NCBI RefSeq assembly: GCF_035046505.1
Contig: NC_089825.1
Coordinates: forward strand, 1,887,029-1,951,028
Length of the DNA: 64,000 nucleotides
Source: Tiliqua scincoides
Lineage: Eukaryota; Chordata; Lepidosauria; Squamata; Scincidae
Reading direction: 5' to 3'
Part shown: positions 1-11,860 of the stretch, in pieces
Numbering within the stretch: position 1 is the stretch's first letter
Layout of the letters: each line of letters opens with the position of its first letter
The notes under the pieces: generated by a model
Seen by the model: only the letters and a program-made list of their open reading frames with translations
Told to the model about the DNA's origin: nothing
Database searches by the model: none
Made by a program: the position numbers and the translations under genes

Positions 1-1089
1 AATCCTGGAGCCGGGCAGTTGGTAGACATTGCCAAGCCAGCTGGACTCCAAGCGAAGTTGCTGCACATGTATGTTCAGGATTGGGCTCCTACAGACATGT
101 GCCTTTCTGCAGCCATCCAGGACAGGCACATGGGAGCCTGCCTCCATATGCAAGTAGCAGGATCAAGGGGTGCGAGAGAAACCGTTTCCTAACAGGTGGC
201 TTCAGAGGCACTGCTTCCTCTTTGCGTCTGTTTGATGTTCTTTCAGTACTCATCCTGCAGTCCATTCATCAGGGCACCAGCCCTGGTCTGTCAGCCACAT
301 TCCTGCCCTCCCTTCTCTCTCCATTCAAGGAGATCTGCGTTTGATCACAAGATCAGGATCAAGCCACACCTCTGCTTCACTGCAGTCACTCATTCTCCTG
401 CCACTTGACAGGAGGGTCTGATCCCAGATTTCCTCTTTCAGCGATTCAGGGCCTCGAGCCTGGAGGCGTGAGCGGTTCTGTGCCTCTCACTTTTGGAAAG
501 GCTCCCCCTGGCCCTCCAAATCAACTTCCTCAAAGGCTTTGCAATTCAGTGTATGTTATTAACGATCTTGCACAAGACTAAGCGAGGTGCTCCTCAGAGA
601 TGTGCATGGAACCACTCAGAATTTTATGGCATGACTGATTACCACCTGGCAATCAATCAACCCCCTGTGGCAAGATCTTAAGCATCAGGTTGATGCAGCC
701 TCTTCCCTGTCTTGAGTCTTAGACAATAGCAACTGACAGTTTGCAGCGTCACCAATCCAGATCCAGACTTTTGGAGTACGTGATACTAACCAGGCAGGTG
801 TATCTGAGACCTGCAGAGGTTTGGAAGGTCATCTTGTTTAATGCCATGAACTCCACCTGGCTCCTGGCTCCACCCCCTTTCCTCTTCAGCTCCTTCATTG
901 GTTGCTTGAGATCCTGGACCTCGCTCCCCCATTCTCACTAACACGCATGGTGTCTCCTCCCCTAGGACCTGAGTGACTTAAGCCTGGCTCCTGTGCAGTT
1001 GGGTATGAGGCAGAAGTGATGAGAACAAATCTGCTGGTTCTTGAGGATGCAGACCTGGTCCAGTAGCTTTTGTAGGGGTCAAGCACTCT
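1..1089. other. Unrecognised sequence, no gene seen
   Basis: No coding exon, RNA gene or familiar repeat was recognised on either strand. The open frames here are short, overlap one another in several frames and show no protein-family pattern. Confidence 0.5.
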
Positions 1090-1161
1090 CACCTGACCAG
1101 GTGCCCTGCTGGTGGAAAAGCCAAGGAAGCCTTTTCCACCAGCAGGTCACCTGGTCAGGTG
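1090..1161. repeat. 72-bp near-perfect hairpin (inverted repeat)
   Basis: Two 33-nt arms are reverse complements with two mismatches and flank a 6-nt loop (AAGGAA). Each arm starts with its own small palindrome, CACCTG-AC-CAGGTG, so four E-box cores (CACCTG/CAGGTG) lie within 72 bp. The arms are not the ends of any repeat family recognised in this window. It could be a recent fold-back duplication, a hairpin RNA source or an E-box cluster. The sequence alone does not decide between these. Confidence 0.9.
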
Positions 1162-2556
1162 ACAGCTCCCTCCTTTGGCCAGAGCTGCATACATGGCCCC
1201 AGACTGCGCCCCCACCTGATAGCCTTATATGTTACCAGTTCAAGACCTAGTATGGGTTTGAGGAGCACTAATGGAGCCAGGTTCTTCAGAATTTCCCATT
1301 GCTCTTCAGGTTCCGTCTTCCCCTCTGCTGCTTTCACCCATCTTTCCTCCAGGCCTCCCTCTCGGAGCTTATTGCCTCCTCTCGCAGATGCTCTTGCTTG
1401 CTGGATATGTTATGGGGCTATCTGCACGTGCCATTGGACTGCATGCAAGATCCATTTCAGGTTTTATGATGGTCGGAGATCAGCCCAAGCATGCAAGATC
1501 ATCTCAATTCTGTCTGTTTTCAAAGAAAAAGCACTGTTGAGATGCATTTGGGAACAATTACTTAAGACCCCCCTCTTCTGCACTGTGATTAACTGTTAAC
1601 TGAGAATTGTGGTTATTCTCGACTAACATGCCTAATGACATACCTGTTGGAGCAGTGCGTGATTCCCCCTTCCCTTTGCAAGTTAGCAGCCTGCAGGACT
1701 TCAGCCATACCGAGCCCAGTTTCATAGCCTTGCACACCATAACACTGTTTATGTGTGGGTTTGCACAAGCTAAACCCAATTTGCCATGGATTCTGCAGGT
1801 CCCCTGTCATTCCCCTGTTGCCTGAGAGATTTTGCTTCTTCCCGCATCATGACTTGGTATAAACCCCATAGCGTGTTTTAGCACCACATGAACAGCCTGG
1901 GTTTAATCATCCCACAAGCGAGCAAATGTCACGGGAGGTAGGCTTGAAAAAAAACATTTTTCAAAATGCAGAATAGTCCTGCTGTCTGTGCCTCTTGCTG
2001 TTGAAAAATAATTAAACCTTTGTGAAAGAAGTACCACACTTGACCTGCATCAAATTAGCCACCTGACCTTCACAAAGGGTTTCTTCCTTTATTGCCAGCT
2101 TTGGAGTTATTTTTACTTACATTCTCCACAGGGGTCTACTTTAAGGTGCTAAAAGCATTACTAAAGATTATAGGTTGAATCTTCCAGGAACAATGGAAGC
2201 TCTTTTGTACTGCAAAGTGCTTCGGGAGAGGGGAGGTAAGCGGGCAGGTCATTTTAGCGCGTATCGTTTGAAAGTTTAAAAAATCCATTTTTACATGTTG
2301 TTTACAGCTGGTCTGAAGGCCAGTCCTAGCCCACTTTCAGGACTGATACAGCTGTGCCAACAGAGTGTGCACAACCGGGGGGGGGGGCAATCACAGAGGT
2401 CTCCTCAAGGTAAAGGAATGTTTTTTTCAGGGCCGGATTGTGGCTGCATCAGTGCTAGAACGTTGAATAGGATTGGGGCCCTAGTAGAAATTGTTTGGAG
2501 TGCATTTACACATTTTTTTTAAACCAACTTTCAGTGGAACCTAAACAATTCAAGGT
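1162..2556. other. Unrecognised sequence, no gene seen
   Basis: AT-moderate sequence with a run of about ten G near 2378. No exon or known repeat was recognised. Confidence 0.45.
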
Positions 2557-2748
2557 CAGGGATGTGCGGTGGGTGGGCCTACCCAAGTCCTTCAAAAAGC
2601 AGCGCCACCACCTTGCGAGATGCACAAGCACTCACAACCCATCCTGTGGGTTGTGAGTGCTTGCGCGCCTCACGTGGTGGCAGTGCTGCTTTTCAAAGGA
2701 CTCTGGTAGGGAGGATCTGACTGCCTCCCCACCCACTGCATGTCCCTG
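2557..2748. mobile_element. Short palindromic hAT-like MITE (family D)
   Basis: The element begins CAGGGATGTGCGGTGGG and ends with its imperfect reverse complement (CCCACCCACTGCATGTCCCTG), and the halves are largely inverted copies of each other. Flanking 8-mers are TTCAAGGT (2549-2556) and TTCAAGTT (2749-2756), matching at 7 of 8, as expected for a hAT target-site duplication. It has no coding capacity. Related copies are at 16752-17197 and 51370-51492, with a left-end fragment at 9526. Confidence 0.8.
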
Positions 2749-2756
2749 TTCAAGTT

Positions 2757-4026
2757 ATTCATGACTGATTTGCCCTGTAGATTTCTATAGCACTTTTGTG
2801 CAATTGTAAATCTCTCTCTATATTTCCCCTGCCTTTATCTATCAAGCATCATGTCCGTTCACAGGGCAATAGACATGGTTGCGAGGCGGCCAAGACTCCC
2901 TCTGCAGAACTGGAATCCACCCCATCCAGCTCAGCTTCTGGCCACAGCAGGAGAATTCCCAGAGCAAGCCAAGGATCATGGCTGGTTGCAGGCCCACTGG
3001 AGAAATAAAAGGAGGTAGAGGAAGAGATATACTTTTTGCTCTCGCTCCTGCCTGGGTCTGAAAAGTGGGAGCTCCAGCACAGACACACCTTGCAGCCATG
3101 CCCCAGGATGGAAGACTTCAGGTTCAGCAAAGGGAAGGTGGGATGAGAGACCCACCATGGGTTTGAAGAAAGGGTCCAGGACTTCTCCCCACCTACTGCC
3201 ATGTTATATCTCATGCTTGCTGGGTAGGTGTGGATAGCAGGCAGTTCCTCTGTCTGTTGGATTGCAGTGAACTGCAGAAGCCACACTGGCACTGACAATC
3301 CACTCTGAAGCTTTAGCAAAGGACAAGGAAAGCTTTCCACTCATCCCAGAGTCACATTCTGGGCAGGACCTGGGTGGGACAAGCACAAGCCAGCCATGCC
3401 AGACCTTGGCCAGGGACTCAAGCATGGCTCCTCTTCCAGTAGGAAAACTTGGGATTCAATTCCAGTTCCATGTTTATTGTTCAGCCATTTCAAAATCTCA
3501 GAGAAATCATTTAAAAACAGCCCAAAGGTACATACATTGTTTTAAAAACAGTCAAGCATCTGTGACATAGTCCATTGAACACAACACATTCAGCATGTGT
3601 GGGGGCTTCTACCAGCAAAAAGGTGGCCGAGCTTTTTGTTTTCCAAGCAATTAAGGAAAAAACGTCGTCTATTTTTTTGAACGAGTGGACCATTCAACAC
3701 ATAATCTCCAAGAGGTCTGCAAAACATTTTTTTTTAATTAGACATAGAAAGGGAGGGAGGTTTGCTCCACTCCTGACCGGTGTCCAGAACTGGAGAGGTT
3801 GAGCCTACAGAAGGATTGGGAAGAAGTCACTCAAACAAGGAGCCTTCTTCAAATGACAGAAGCAGCCACTACTCAGGCAGGAGCCGTGTCCTGCCAAGGA
3901 CTAGACATCAGAGAAGAGCAGCCAGAGGTTTCTCCTTCAGGACCCTGGACAAATACCAGGGTGCAGACAACTCACTCTGATGGCTTCCTAGGCTCCATGG
4001 ATCCCTTGCTTGGGCTTAACCACTCC
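2757..4026. other. Unrecognised sequence, no gene seen
   Basis: Several overlapping open frames exist around 2840-3430 on both strands, but none shows recognisable domains or flanking splice signals. I treat this stretch as non-coding. Confidence 0.4.
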
Positions 4027-4034
4027 TCCTAGAC

Positions 4035-5857
4035 CAGGGGTCGGCAAGCTGCGGCTCTAGAGCCGCATGTGGCTCTTTCAGCTGTCTGCTGCGGCTCCTC
4101 CAGGTGCAAGTGGCAAAGAGTGTGAGAGGAAGCACCTGTGTTGGGAGTGCAGGCTGCTTCCCTCCGCCCCCTGAGCTCACTGCCCTCCTCTCCCTTCACC
4201 CCCACCTGCCCTGCATTGGTTTCCCTTTTCAATTTTGCCCACTCTGCAGGCTTAAGGTCCCTGTTTTTCCCTTCCCCAACTCTCCAGCAGGCTCAGCCAA
4301 TCAGCATCCAGCATCGGTTGGAATGGCTCAGGGCCCTTTACTGGCTGACCACCAGCCAATCCTGAGCCGCCTTCCTCCTCAGCCATTGCGAGCCCTTGCA
4401 GCCCGCCTTTCCCTGAGCAGGTCCCCACTCAGTGCAAGGAGAGGTTTTTCCTCCACAGCAGAGGAGACATCCTGTGTGTCTACTCAGTAGTAAGCCCCAT
4501 TATAGTGGATGAAGCTTGCTCCCAGGAAAGGGTGCCTGGGATTGCAGCCATGGAGCCTGCTCCTATGCGTATCCACTCAGTTGTAAGCCCCATTACATGG
4601 GATGAAGCTTACTCCCAGGAAAGGGTGCCTGGGATGGCAGCTTTGAAGCCTGCTCAAGGCCAAGTGCAAGGACAGGTGAGTGGGAGCCTGCGTAGGTCTG
4701 TTCCAGAGTAAGCCCCAATGTAGTCCCTGGGCTACTCCCAGGAAGGTGTGGAGGGCTGCAGCCTCAGCCCCCTCCTATGCAGGTCTACTCACAAGTAGTC
4801 AGTGAGGCTTCCTCCCAGGAACGTGTGGAGAGGACTGCAACCTGAGAGCTCCAACCAACTTGTCTGCTCAGAAGTCCCATTGTAGTCAATGGGGCTTACT
4901 TCCAGGATAGTGTGGAGAGGGTTGCAGCCTGAGGGAGGGAGGACGGGTGGGCAGGCAGGGCAGAAGCTGGCCTGTGGTTGCCCCCCCACACCTTTCCCCC
5001 CCCCCCAGCTCTGGCTTCTTCTCTGGAGTCTGTGTCCTTTTTTCCTTCCAGCAGGGTGCCTCTGGAAGGTAGGGGGAGTTCTTTAGTATCCATGTAAGAT
5101 AAGCAGATGTCATAACCACCATATGTATTGGAATCCTGGAAGATCTGGTGAGGAGGTAGATGTGGTGTTAGCAGTGGCCCCTTTAAGGGTAAGGCCTGGG
5201 CATCCAGCAGACGGTGCTGCACAGCTGCAGCCACTTGAAGGCAATAGGGCCCTCAGAGATATAAGAAGCACCTGAGGAAGGGGGTGTGGGTTGTAGGAGT
5301 GCAGGTTGGAGGTAGAAGAGGAGATGGACTGGCTTGGCTTCCTGACTTTGACTTGGATACTCTGACACTGGAGTTTGGTGTGTGGCTGCTGTGCCCAAGA
5401 CCTGCTGAGGACCCAGGGTCTGCTGTAGTGGTGGGAGGCTGCTGGCAGGAGAGAGGACCTCTGCAGGTTGAACAGGCGAGCTACCCTGGAGGTGGGGTCC
5501 AGCAGGACTGCAGGGCAGAACCAGGGTCATTTGTTGGGGGAAAGAAGGGGAGCTAATTTGCTTAAAGTGGGCCTAATTCTCCAGGCAGAGAATGGCCTTG
5601 GAATCAGGCTAAACACCATAGAGAACCAGGTGTCTGAAAACACAGGACAAGAATGTATGACAAAACTAACTAAAAGCTACAAGAGGGGGCTACATTATTA
5701 AAATGGGACCTATAAGAGCATAAAGGTGAAAAAAAACTATATATGCAGTATTATCTTCATTTTAGATGTCAAAAGGGTTTTGTGGCTCCTGAGGTTTTTT
5801 CCCCTCCGGAAAATGGGTCCAAACGGCTCTTTGAGTGTTTAAGGTTGCTGACCCCTG
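4035..5857. mobile_element. 1.8-kb non-autonomous hAT transposon with intact TSD
   Basis: The terminal inverted repeats begin CAGGGGTCGGCAA and end TTGCTGACCCCTG. The 8-bp direct repeat TCCTAGAC is perfect on both sides (4027-4034 and 5858-5865), which fixes the boundaries. No transposase reading frame was seen in the 1823-bp interior, so it depends on a helper. The interior carries a tandem block (4480-4935) and simple C and G runs. The intact duplication suggests a moderately young insertion. The duplication has TA at its centre, the preference known for Buster-type hAT elements. Confidence 0.88.
4480..4935. repeat. Imperfect tandem repeat inside the hAT element
   Basis: About five degenerate units of roughly 90-110 bp each contain versions of AGTAAGCCCCATT, a GGCTTACTCCCAGGA block and a GGGATTGCAGCC block. 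The same motif order occurs as free-standing short elements at 49690-49760 and 49806-49892, so the block looks like a captured and multiplied small repeat. Confidence 0.7.
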
Positions 5858-5969
5858 TCCTAGACTCTGCTGTTCTTGGGCCTAAACCCTAAAGAGCTTT
5901 AAAGCTGCCATCAGCTGGCCTGGTGCTGAACACTTTGCGGCAAATCCTCAGCTGTGCTTTGCTTGCATT

Positions 5970-6140
5970 GAGAACAAAAGAAGGACCCTGCAGAATCAGA
6001 CCAATGGACCACTTAGTCCAGTACTCTGTTTCCCACAGAGGCCGAACACATAGGCAAGTGACCCCCCCCCCCCCGTAGCCTCTTAACAATTGTCATTCAG
6101 CAGCATCCTACCTCTGAAAAGGAGGAGCCATCTAATAGGA
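5970..6140 (-). mobile_element. Old CR1-like LINE 3' end
   Basis: Read on the minus strand, this matches the CR1 3'UTR pattern seen elsewhere in the window (a cleaned-up equivalent would read 'cctgatccagt...ctagatgggcc'). It is far more diverged than the young copies and is interrupted by a 14-C run at about 6061-6074. It is a 3' fragment without coding sequence. Confidence 0.55.
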
Positions 6141-6689
6141 TGTTGGCAAGTCGGCAGTGGGGAGCACAAGTCCCTTGGGATTGAGGATGCTTCTCTTCTG
6201 GGGGCACCTGACCCATAAGCCTTGTCTCCAAAGGGACTGGTTGGAGAATTACTGGTTGCAGTGTGTCCAGCTTGTTGGTTTGGGGCTCAAGGTTGGGATC
6301 TGACCCTCGGATCTCAGCAACTCAGGCCCTCCTCTCCCTTGGCACCAGGGTCCTAGCGACTGCTCATAGTTGGAGTCATGAGAGTGAGCATAGCCAAGGA
6401 CTTCAGCTCTTCTCCTACAGATGGAGAATGTGAGCTGGGTTTTCTGCCTCTGCCACTGCATGCAAAGGTGCTTCTGAGCATGTGCATAATGCTGTTCCCT
6501 CATTACTCGCAACTCACAGTGAGTCATTACACATCTGAAATGAGGAGTGACATTTCAAGGTCAGACGTTGTGTCTTTTAGACTAACACTCCACGTCTTGG
6601 ACATAAGGAAGGGCTGTGTCTGCCCTTTCCATTTCTAATGGCCTGCTTTCTTTTGCAGTTAGAATAATCTCTGCAACAGACTTGTTTTC

Positions 6690-6931
6690 TCGCAAGGGGA
6701 TTGGACAAGTTTCTGGAGGAAAAATCCATTATGGGGTACAAGCCATGATGTGTATGCGCAACCTCCTGATTTTAGAAATGGGCTATGTCAGAATGCCAGA
6801 TGCAGGGGAGGGCACCAGGATGAGGTCTCTTGGTGTGCTCCCTGGGGCATTTGGTGGGCCGCTGTGAGATACAGGAAGCTGGACTAGATGGGCCTATGGC
6901 CTGATCCAGTGGGGCTGTTCTTATGTTCTTA
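6690..6931 (+). mobile_element. CR1 LINE 3' end (5'-truncated)
   Basis: It carries the last codons of CR1 ORF2 (a stretch resembling 'GLDKFLEEK' in degraded form), then the 3'UTR ending GGGGCTGTTCTTATGTTCTTA. Severe 5' truncation is normal for CR1. It is close to the copies at 42655, 52656 and 61589. Confidence 0.85.
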
Positions 6932-9525
6932 AGGTTGTTTTGGGTTGAGCATTGATTGGACAAATCAAAGCACTTGAGCTGCTGATTGAGCTGTTCTTGC
7001 CATAAGTGGTTGTTTTGCTAAGAAACCAGGCAGCTCAGCGTATTATTAGCCACTAATTGCCTACCTTTCCTGACTGTGAGTGGAACATGAAATAATGATT
7101 GTTTGAGTCCGAAAGCTCCAGCAAGAAGGGTAATTACAGTCACAACACAACTAATGTGAAGGGGCAGGGAGGAAGAGAGAGGCTAGGAGGGCAACGGCCC
7201 CACTGAACATCTCTCTTGATTTATGAAAATGGAAAAAAAAATGCCTGCAAAGAACATTTGCAGTGAGACGGTAACAAAGCAATAAGCGAAAGGAGAACGA
7301 GACAAAAACATGGCTTGCGTCAAGATTTCCATGGGAATACCTTGCTAAGTGCATCAACTTCTGTCTCAATTCATCAACAGATTTCAGGTCTTAATCCAGC
7401 TCACGTTTCTGAATTGCGTTTGCAAAGCAGATGCTCTGTAATGTTCCCAGGAATGTATAGCTGGTGTGCATAAAGAAAATGGTTGTGTTGTCTCTCATCT
7501 CACAGTTCCAGCAACGAATACACAAACTCCATCTTTCCACACATTTGTCCCTTGTTGCATCCTTCACGGCTCTTTTAATGCTGGTTAACTGATGGCCCGA
7601 TCCGACGCTGCCCCTGCCTGTGCAGAGGGTGCACTCACTGGCATGCACTGTCACAAAAGTGACACAAAGTGCTTCCTAGCAGCACTAGCGGGAAGGCTGA
7701 AACCTCCCCACTGGCACTTGTGCACATAGGGACACTTGTCAGAGCAGGTACATCTGATGCAAGTGTGGGGGACGTGCATGGGGTGGCAGGGAGGGGGCAG
7801 TGGTGATGGGGGTGGACAGATCAGGTCTGGGAGGAGGTCTCCTTGAAGCAAGGGGACTTGCACAAGCTGAATCACTGGGGCAGAAGGGGGATAGGGAGTG
7901 TGCACCACTGCTGCCAATCTTGCTTACCTCCTGGGTCTGACCCACCTACCCACCCACCTCCTCCCTGCCTTCTCCACACCCTGTTCCACCCCCTCCTTGC
8001 ACTTCCCCCCTCCACCACCCCAGTGCTGCTCGGAAAAGCCTTACCAGCTCCAGCGCACGCTGGGTCCTGCACTGGCAGGATGGTGCAGCCCTTTCCACAG
8101 CTGCTTCCTGTAGGTGCACAGTCACAATGTGCTTGACGATACGTTTGCAACAGTCTGCACCGGTGGAGTGCTTGTTCCCCCAGTGCAGAGACACAGCAGG
8201 ACTGTGCCTTCAGTCAGTCTCCTGGATGGGCTGGCCCTGCAGGTCCTGTCCAGCACCCCTCCCTACTCTCTTACCCACCACACCAGTACCCCCTGCCCCG
8301 GGGGTGTCCTGGAACTGCATCATCCTTCAGCACAGTCTGCAACAAACATACGGTCCATTCCTGACAACAGTGAGCCCACTGGAGAGGGAGTGGGCCTCCT
8401 CCTGGCTGCCTCTTGCTCCAGTCACACTCTGAGACCGAGAACATGTGCTAAGTGCTTGCCTGAGTCATTTACCTCTGCAGAAGGAAAACAAGGCTAGATC
8501 CAAAGCTCTGAAGCTCTTTCATGGGTGGAAAAGCATTTCAGGTTTTTCCATTCATCGTTTGTACTGCTCAGTTTTCCACACCCCCGAGAACTGCAGAAGG
8601 ATACATTCTGCAAAACAATTACACCTCCCCCCCACTCCAAATTTCACACGTTCCTCCAGTCACTTCCAGGATATCTCCTTGTTTCTTTACTGGCTGGCTG
8701 GAGCATCGTCAAGCTCCGGTCCCTTCATTGCGTACCAAGGTCCACAGCAGCTCAGTGGAAGGACAGCACGTCACACGCACTGAAGTGAGTGGCAAAGAGC
8801 ACTGCTGGGCCCTTCTGATTCATGCAGGAGGAGAATGTCTTGGGAGATTTAAATGGTGGTGATTTTAAAGGAGGTTCCAAGCCTTAAAATGTGGCAAGCT
8901 ATAAAACAAGGCATGGGGTGAACTGCGGATCTCAGGTGTCTTCTCTCAAAACCCTTCTTAGATCAGACTGTTCAGGGGCCAGACGAGTGAGAAGCAAACT
9001 CCACGGGCTCCATTCGGAATGCGTTTTGTTTTTTCCAAATTTTCTGGAACAATTCTCAGAAAAATCTCCTGGAAAAGACCCAGAAAGACTAAACAGAACA
9101 GAGCTCCCCTCCAGTTGGCTTTGCTGTTCTTCCTCTCGAGACAACCATCTTGGGGGGATGCAAAATTGGAAATGGTGCGGGGGCTCACTGGAATCAGGAG
9201 AAACTGGCTCAGGAACACCCAGGACAATTAATGAGAAGACTGTGAGGCTTCTCTCATCTTCGGGGAGACCTTCCTGCTACCATCCCCCCTTTGCAATGGG
9301 AAATTATCTTGGGAAGGAGGGACATGGCAGGAAGGGCTCTATATCAGCCTAGTTCGGGGGGGGGGAAGGGATTCCATCATGAGCTGGGCCTGTATCAGAA
9401 GGGTTTGGGCTCAGTGAATACAGGCATGCAGTGTCGTTCGTTCACTGGGGGTGTCTGTAGATTTGATATTCCACAGATTCAGATTGTGTGGTGCCTTACT
9501 GGTCATGTGTTTGTGCAAATGAGTG
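6932..9525. other. Unrecognised sequence; no gene seen
   Basis: The block 7600-8400 is GC-rich and pyrimidine-skewed, with long open frames on both strands that lack domain patterns or paired splice sites. It begins with GGCCCGATCC near 7594, which resembles the left end of the Harbinger-like elements at 38920 and 46041, but no matching right end was found. The rest is not recognised. Confidence 0.4.
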
Positions 9526-9790
9526 CAGGGATGTGCGGTGGGTGGGAGGGCAAGTGAGGTAGAGCCTCCCCACTGGCGTGCTTCGAAAAGCGCCTCCACT
9601 CACAATGCCTCCAAATGGAGGTGTATACCTTCTGGGTGTCTTTCAGGGAGGCCTTCTTGGTGTACACCTTTGTTTTGTGTCCCCCCCCCACCTACAATGG
9701 CTCCAAAGGGGAGGGGGAGGGGCTCCTTGCATGCTGTGGTGAGGCTCCCTGCAAAACCTAGTGCTTTGCACCCCCTCTAGCTATGCCACT
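9526..9790. mobile_element. Composite of hAT family D left end and family C right end
   Basis: The left edge is a family D terminus (CAGGGATGTGCGGTGGG). The right edge, from about 9690, is a family C terminus running through AGTGCTTTGCACCCCCTCTAG to TATGCCACT. The missing halves indicate deletion or recombination between two adjacent elements. Flanking 8-mers do not match, consistent with a chimera rather than a single insertion. Confidence 0.65.
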
Positions 9791-10132
9791 AATTGAAATT
9801 ACTCTTCCCCCCACACACATACTTCCACTCCCAAATGATGTTGCTTTTCCTTTTGTCCTGTTCCTTTTTTTTAAAGAGCCAAAACACCTCCCACGTACAG
9901 GGCACCTACAGTGTACATACAATGCATTACTGTACATGATGCACCTCACATGTACAGTGAGTCTGGCTGTTAGCATTCTGCAGCTGGTACATGGCTGTGT
10001 TACGGAAAATCCCCCTCCCATTTTATTGTATTTCTGGTTATGCTACTGTGATATCAAGAACAGGCCTTCATATATGGATGCCAGCATGCAAAATGGACTA
10101 TTCTCCCAGAAAACACTGGCCTACAGGCCTCC

Positions 10133-10968
10133 CTGCATTTCAATCTCTGCGCTTGACCTGGAGGTTGTCCATGACTTTGTGTACCTTGGCTCAATGATCT
10201 CCAACATTCTTTCTCTCGATGCCGAGCTAAACAAACACATCGGTAAAGCAGCTACCACGTTTTCCAGACTCACAAAGAGAGTCTGGTCCAACAAGAAGCT
10301 GACAGAACATACCAAGATTCAGGTTTACAGAGCTTGCGTCCTGAGTACACTTCTGTACTGCAGCGAGTCATGGACTCTTCAGTCACAACAGGAGAGGAAA
10401 TGGAAGGCTTTCCACATGCGCTGCCTTTGGTGCATCCTTGGCATCACCTGGCAGGACAAAGTTCCAAACAACACAGTCCTGGAACGAGCTGGAATCCCCA
10501 GCATGTATGCACTGCTGAAACAGAGACGCCTGCGTTGGCTCGGTCATGTCGTGAGAATGGATGATGGCTGGATCCCAAAGGATCTCCTCTATGGAGAACT
10601 CGTGCAAGGAAAGCGCCCTACAGGTAGACCACAGCTGCGATACAAGGACATCTGCAAGAGGGATCTGAAGGCCTTAGGAGTGGACCTCACCAAGTGGGAA
10701 ACCCTGGCCTCTGAGCTTGGAGGCAGGCTGTGCAGCATGGCCTTTCCCAGTTTGAAGAGACACTTGGCCAACAGACTGAGGCAAAGAGGCAAAGAAGGAA
10801 GGCCCATAGCCAGGGAGGCAGACCAGGGACAGACTGCACTTGCTCCCGGTGTGGAAGGGATTGTCACTCCTGAATTGGCCTTTTCAGCCACACTAGACGC
10901 TGTTCCAGAATCACCTTTCAGAGCGCGATACCAGAGTCTTTCGAGACTGAAGGTTGCCAACAACAGTC
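10133..10968 (+). mobile_element. LINE (hairpin-tailed family A), ORF2 C-terminal part to 3' end
   Basis: A continuous frame encodes the post-catalytic part of a LINE reverse transcriptase protein. It includes a YLGS motif with a following 'SLDAELNKHIGKAATTFSRL' segment, 'RWLGHVVRMDDG', 'LYGELVQGKRPTGRPQLRYK' and a region that in sister copies carries a Cys/His finger (C-x2-C...SRIGLFSHTRRC). The 3' end is the hairpin AGTCT-TTCG-AGACT followed by GAAGGTTGCCAAC. In this copy the finger is lost: the frame shifts in the segment around 10715-10860 relative to the copies at 20762 and 44026, which keep it. The catalytic RT core and endonuclease are missing (5' truncation). The clade is uncertain; RTE-related is my best guess. 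Confidence 0.85.
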
Positions 10969-11357
10969 CTCATTCCCATTTTGGTCAAGCTCAGACTCTT
11001 GGTTGTGTATTCCCTCTTCTCCCCTCACAATCACACATCCTGGAAGGAAACTGATAATCCTTCTTGTATCTCTAGCTGAATGAGACTCAGTCATCCTGTC
11101 AGAAGGTTTTCCATGGTATCTTCAGTTTGTGCTTGCTTTCCTGAATGCAATTCCAGTAACTTCTGTATACCTGTATTTTGCATTAACTTAGGTAAACCTC
11201 ACTTAAAGTTGCCAGACATTCTCTGGCACCAAAGAGCTAGTATGCATTTTAGCTGACCCTGCTAGCCCTGTTTACCTGCACCCTGGTTGATTAAGAGGAA
11301 TTCCCTCCATTCACACCCAAGTTACCTATTGGTACATTAAAAGTAAACATCCTAAGT
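10969..11357. other. Unrecognised sequence between repeats
   Basis: No exon or known repeat was recognised in this interval. Confidence 0.4.
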
Positions 11358-11819
11358 CAGGGGTGCCCAAACCCCGGCCCTGGGGCCAAATGTGGCCGTC
11401 AAGGCCTCTCAATGCGGCCCTCAGGGATACTCCAGTCTCCAATGAGCCTCTGGAGATTCGTTGGAGCCCGCACTGGCCCGACGCAACTGTTCTCAGCATG
11501 AGGGCAACTGTTTGACCTCTCAGGTGAGCTGTGGGACAAGGGCTCCCTCCACTGCTTGCTGTTTCACGTCTGTGATGTAGTAACAGCAGCAGCAAAGGAA
11601 AGGCCAGCCTTGCCTTGTGCAAGGCCTTTTATAGGCCTTGAGCTATTGCAAGACCTTCATTCATACATATAAGTTCATCCTTAATATATTCATTTATGTA
11701 AACTTATGTAAATGTATTCAAATGTTAAATGTAAATTAATTCTTCCCCCCCCCCCCGGCCCCTGAAACTGTGTCAGAGAGATGATGTGGCCCTCCTGCCA
11801 AAAACTTTGGACACCCCTG
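11358..11819. mobile_element. Non-autonomous hAT (family E) with 8-bp TSD
   Basis: Termini are CAGGGGTGCCCAAACCCCGG and TTTGGACACCCCTG. Flanking 8-mers TCCTAAGT (11350-11357) and CCCTAAGT (11820-11827) match at 7 of 8. The 462-bp interior has a CAG-rich stretch and an AT-rich right part but no transposase. Two close relatives are at 34150 and 49938. Confidence 0.88.
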
Positions 11820-11860
11820 CCCTAAGTGACACATTTATTGTCTGGCATTTATTGTCTGGC

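Noticed and set aside
7600-8500. GC-rich open frames of 90-127 codons as exons
   Set aside because: Frames are open in parallel on both strands, low in complexity (Pro/Ser/His), and lack paired splice sites.
9783-10132. N-terminal part of the 423-codon open frame as host protein
   Set aside because: The frame only runs by chance from hAT and unique DNA into the LINE ORF2 piece. The protein similarity starts near 10133.
11358-11622. 98-codon minus-strand frame as a coding gene
   Set aside because: It lies within the family E hAT element. The collinear copies do not preserve the frame.
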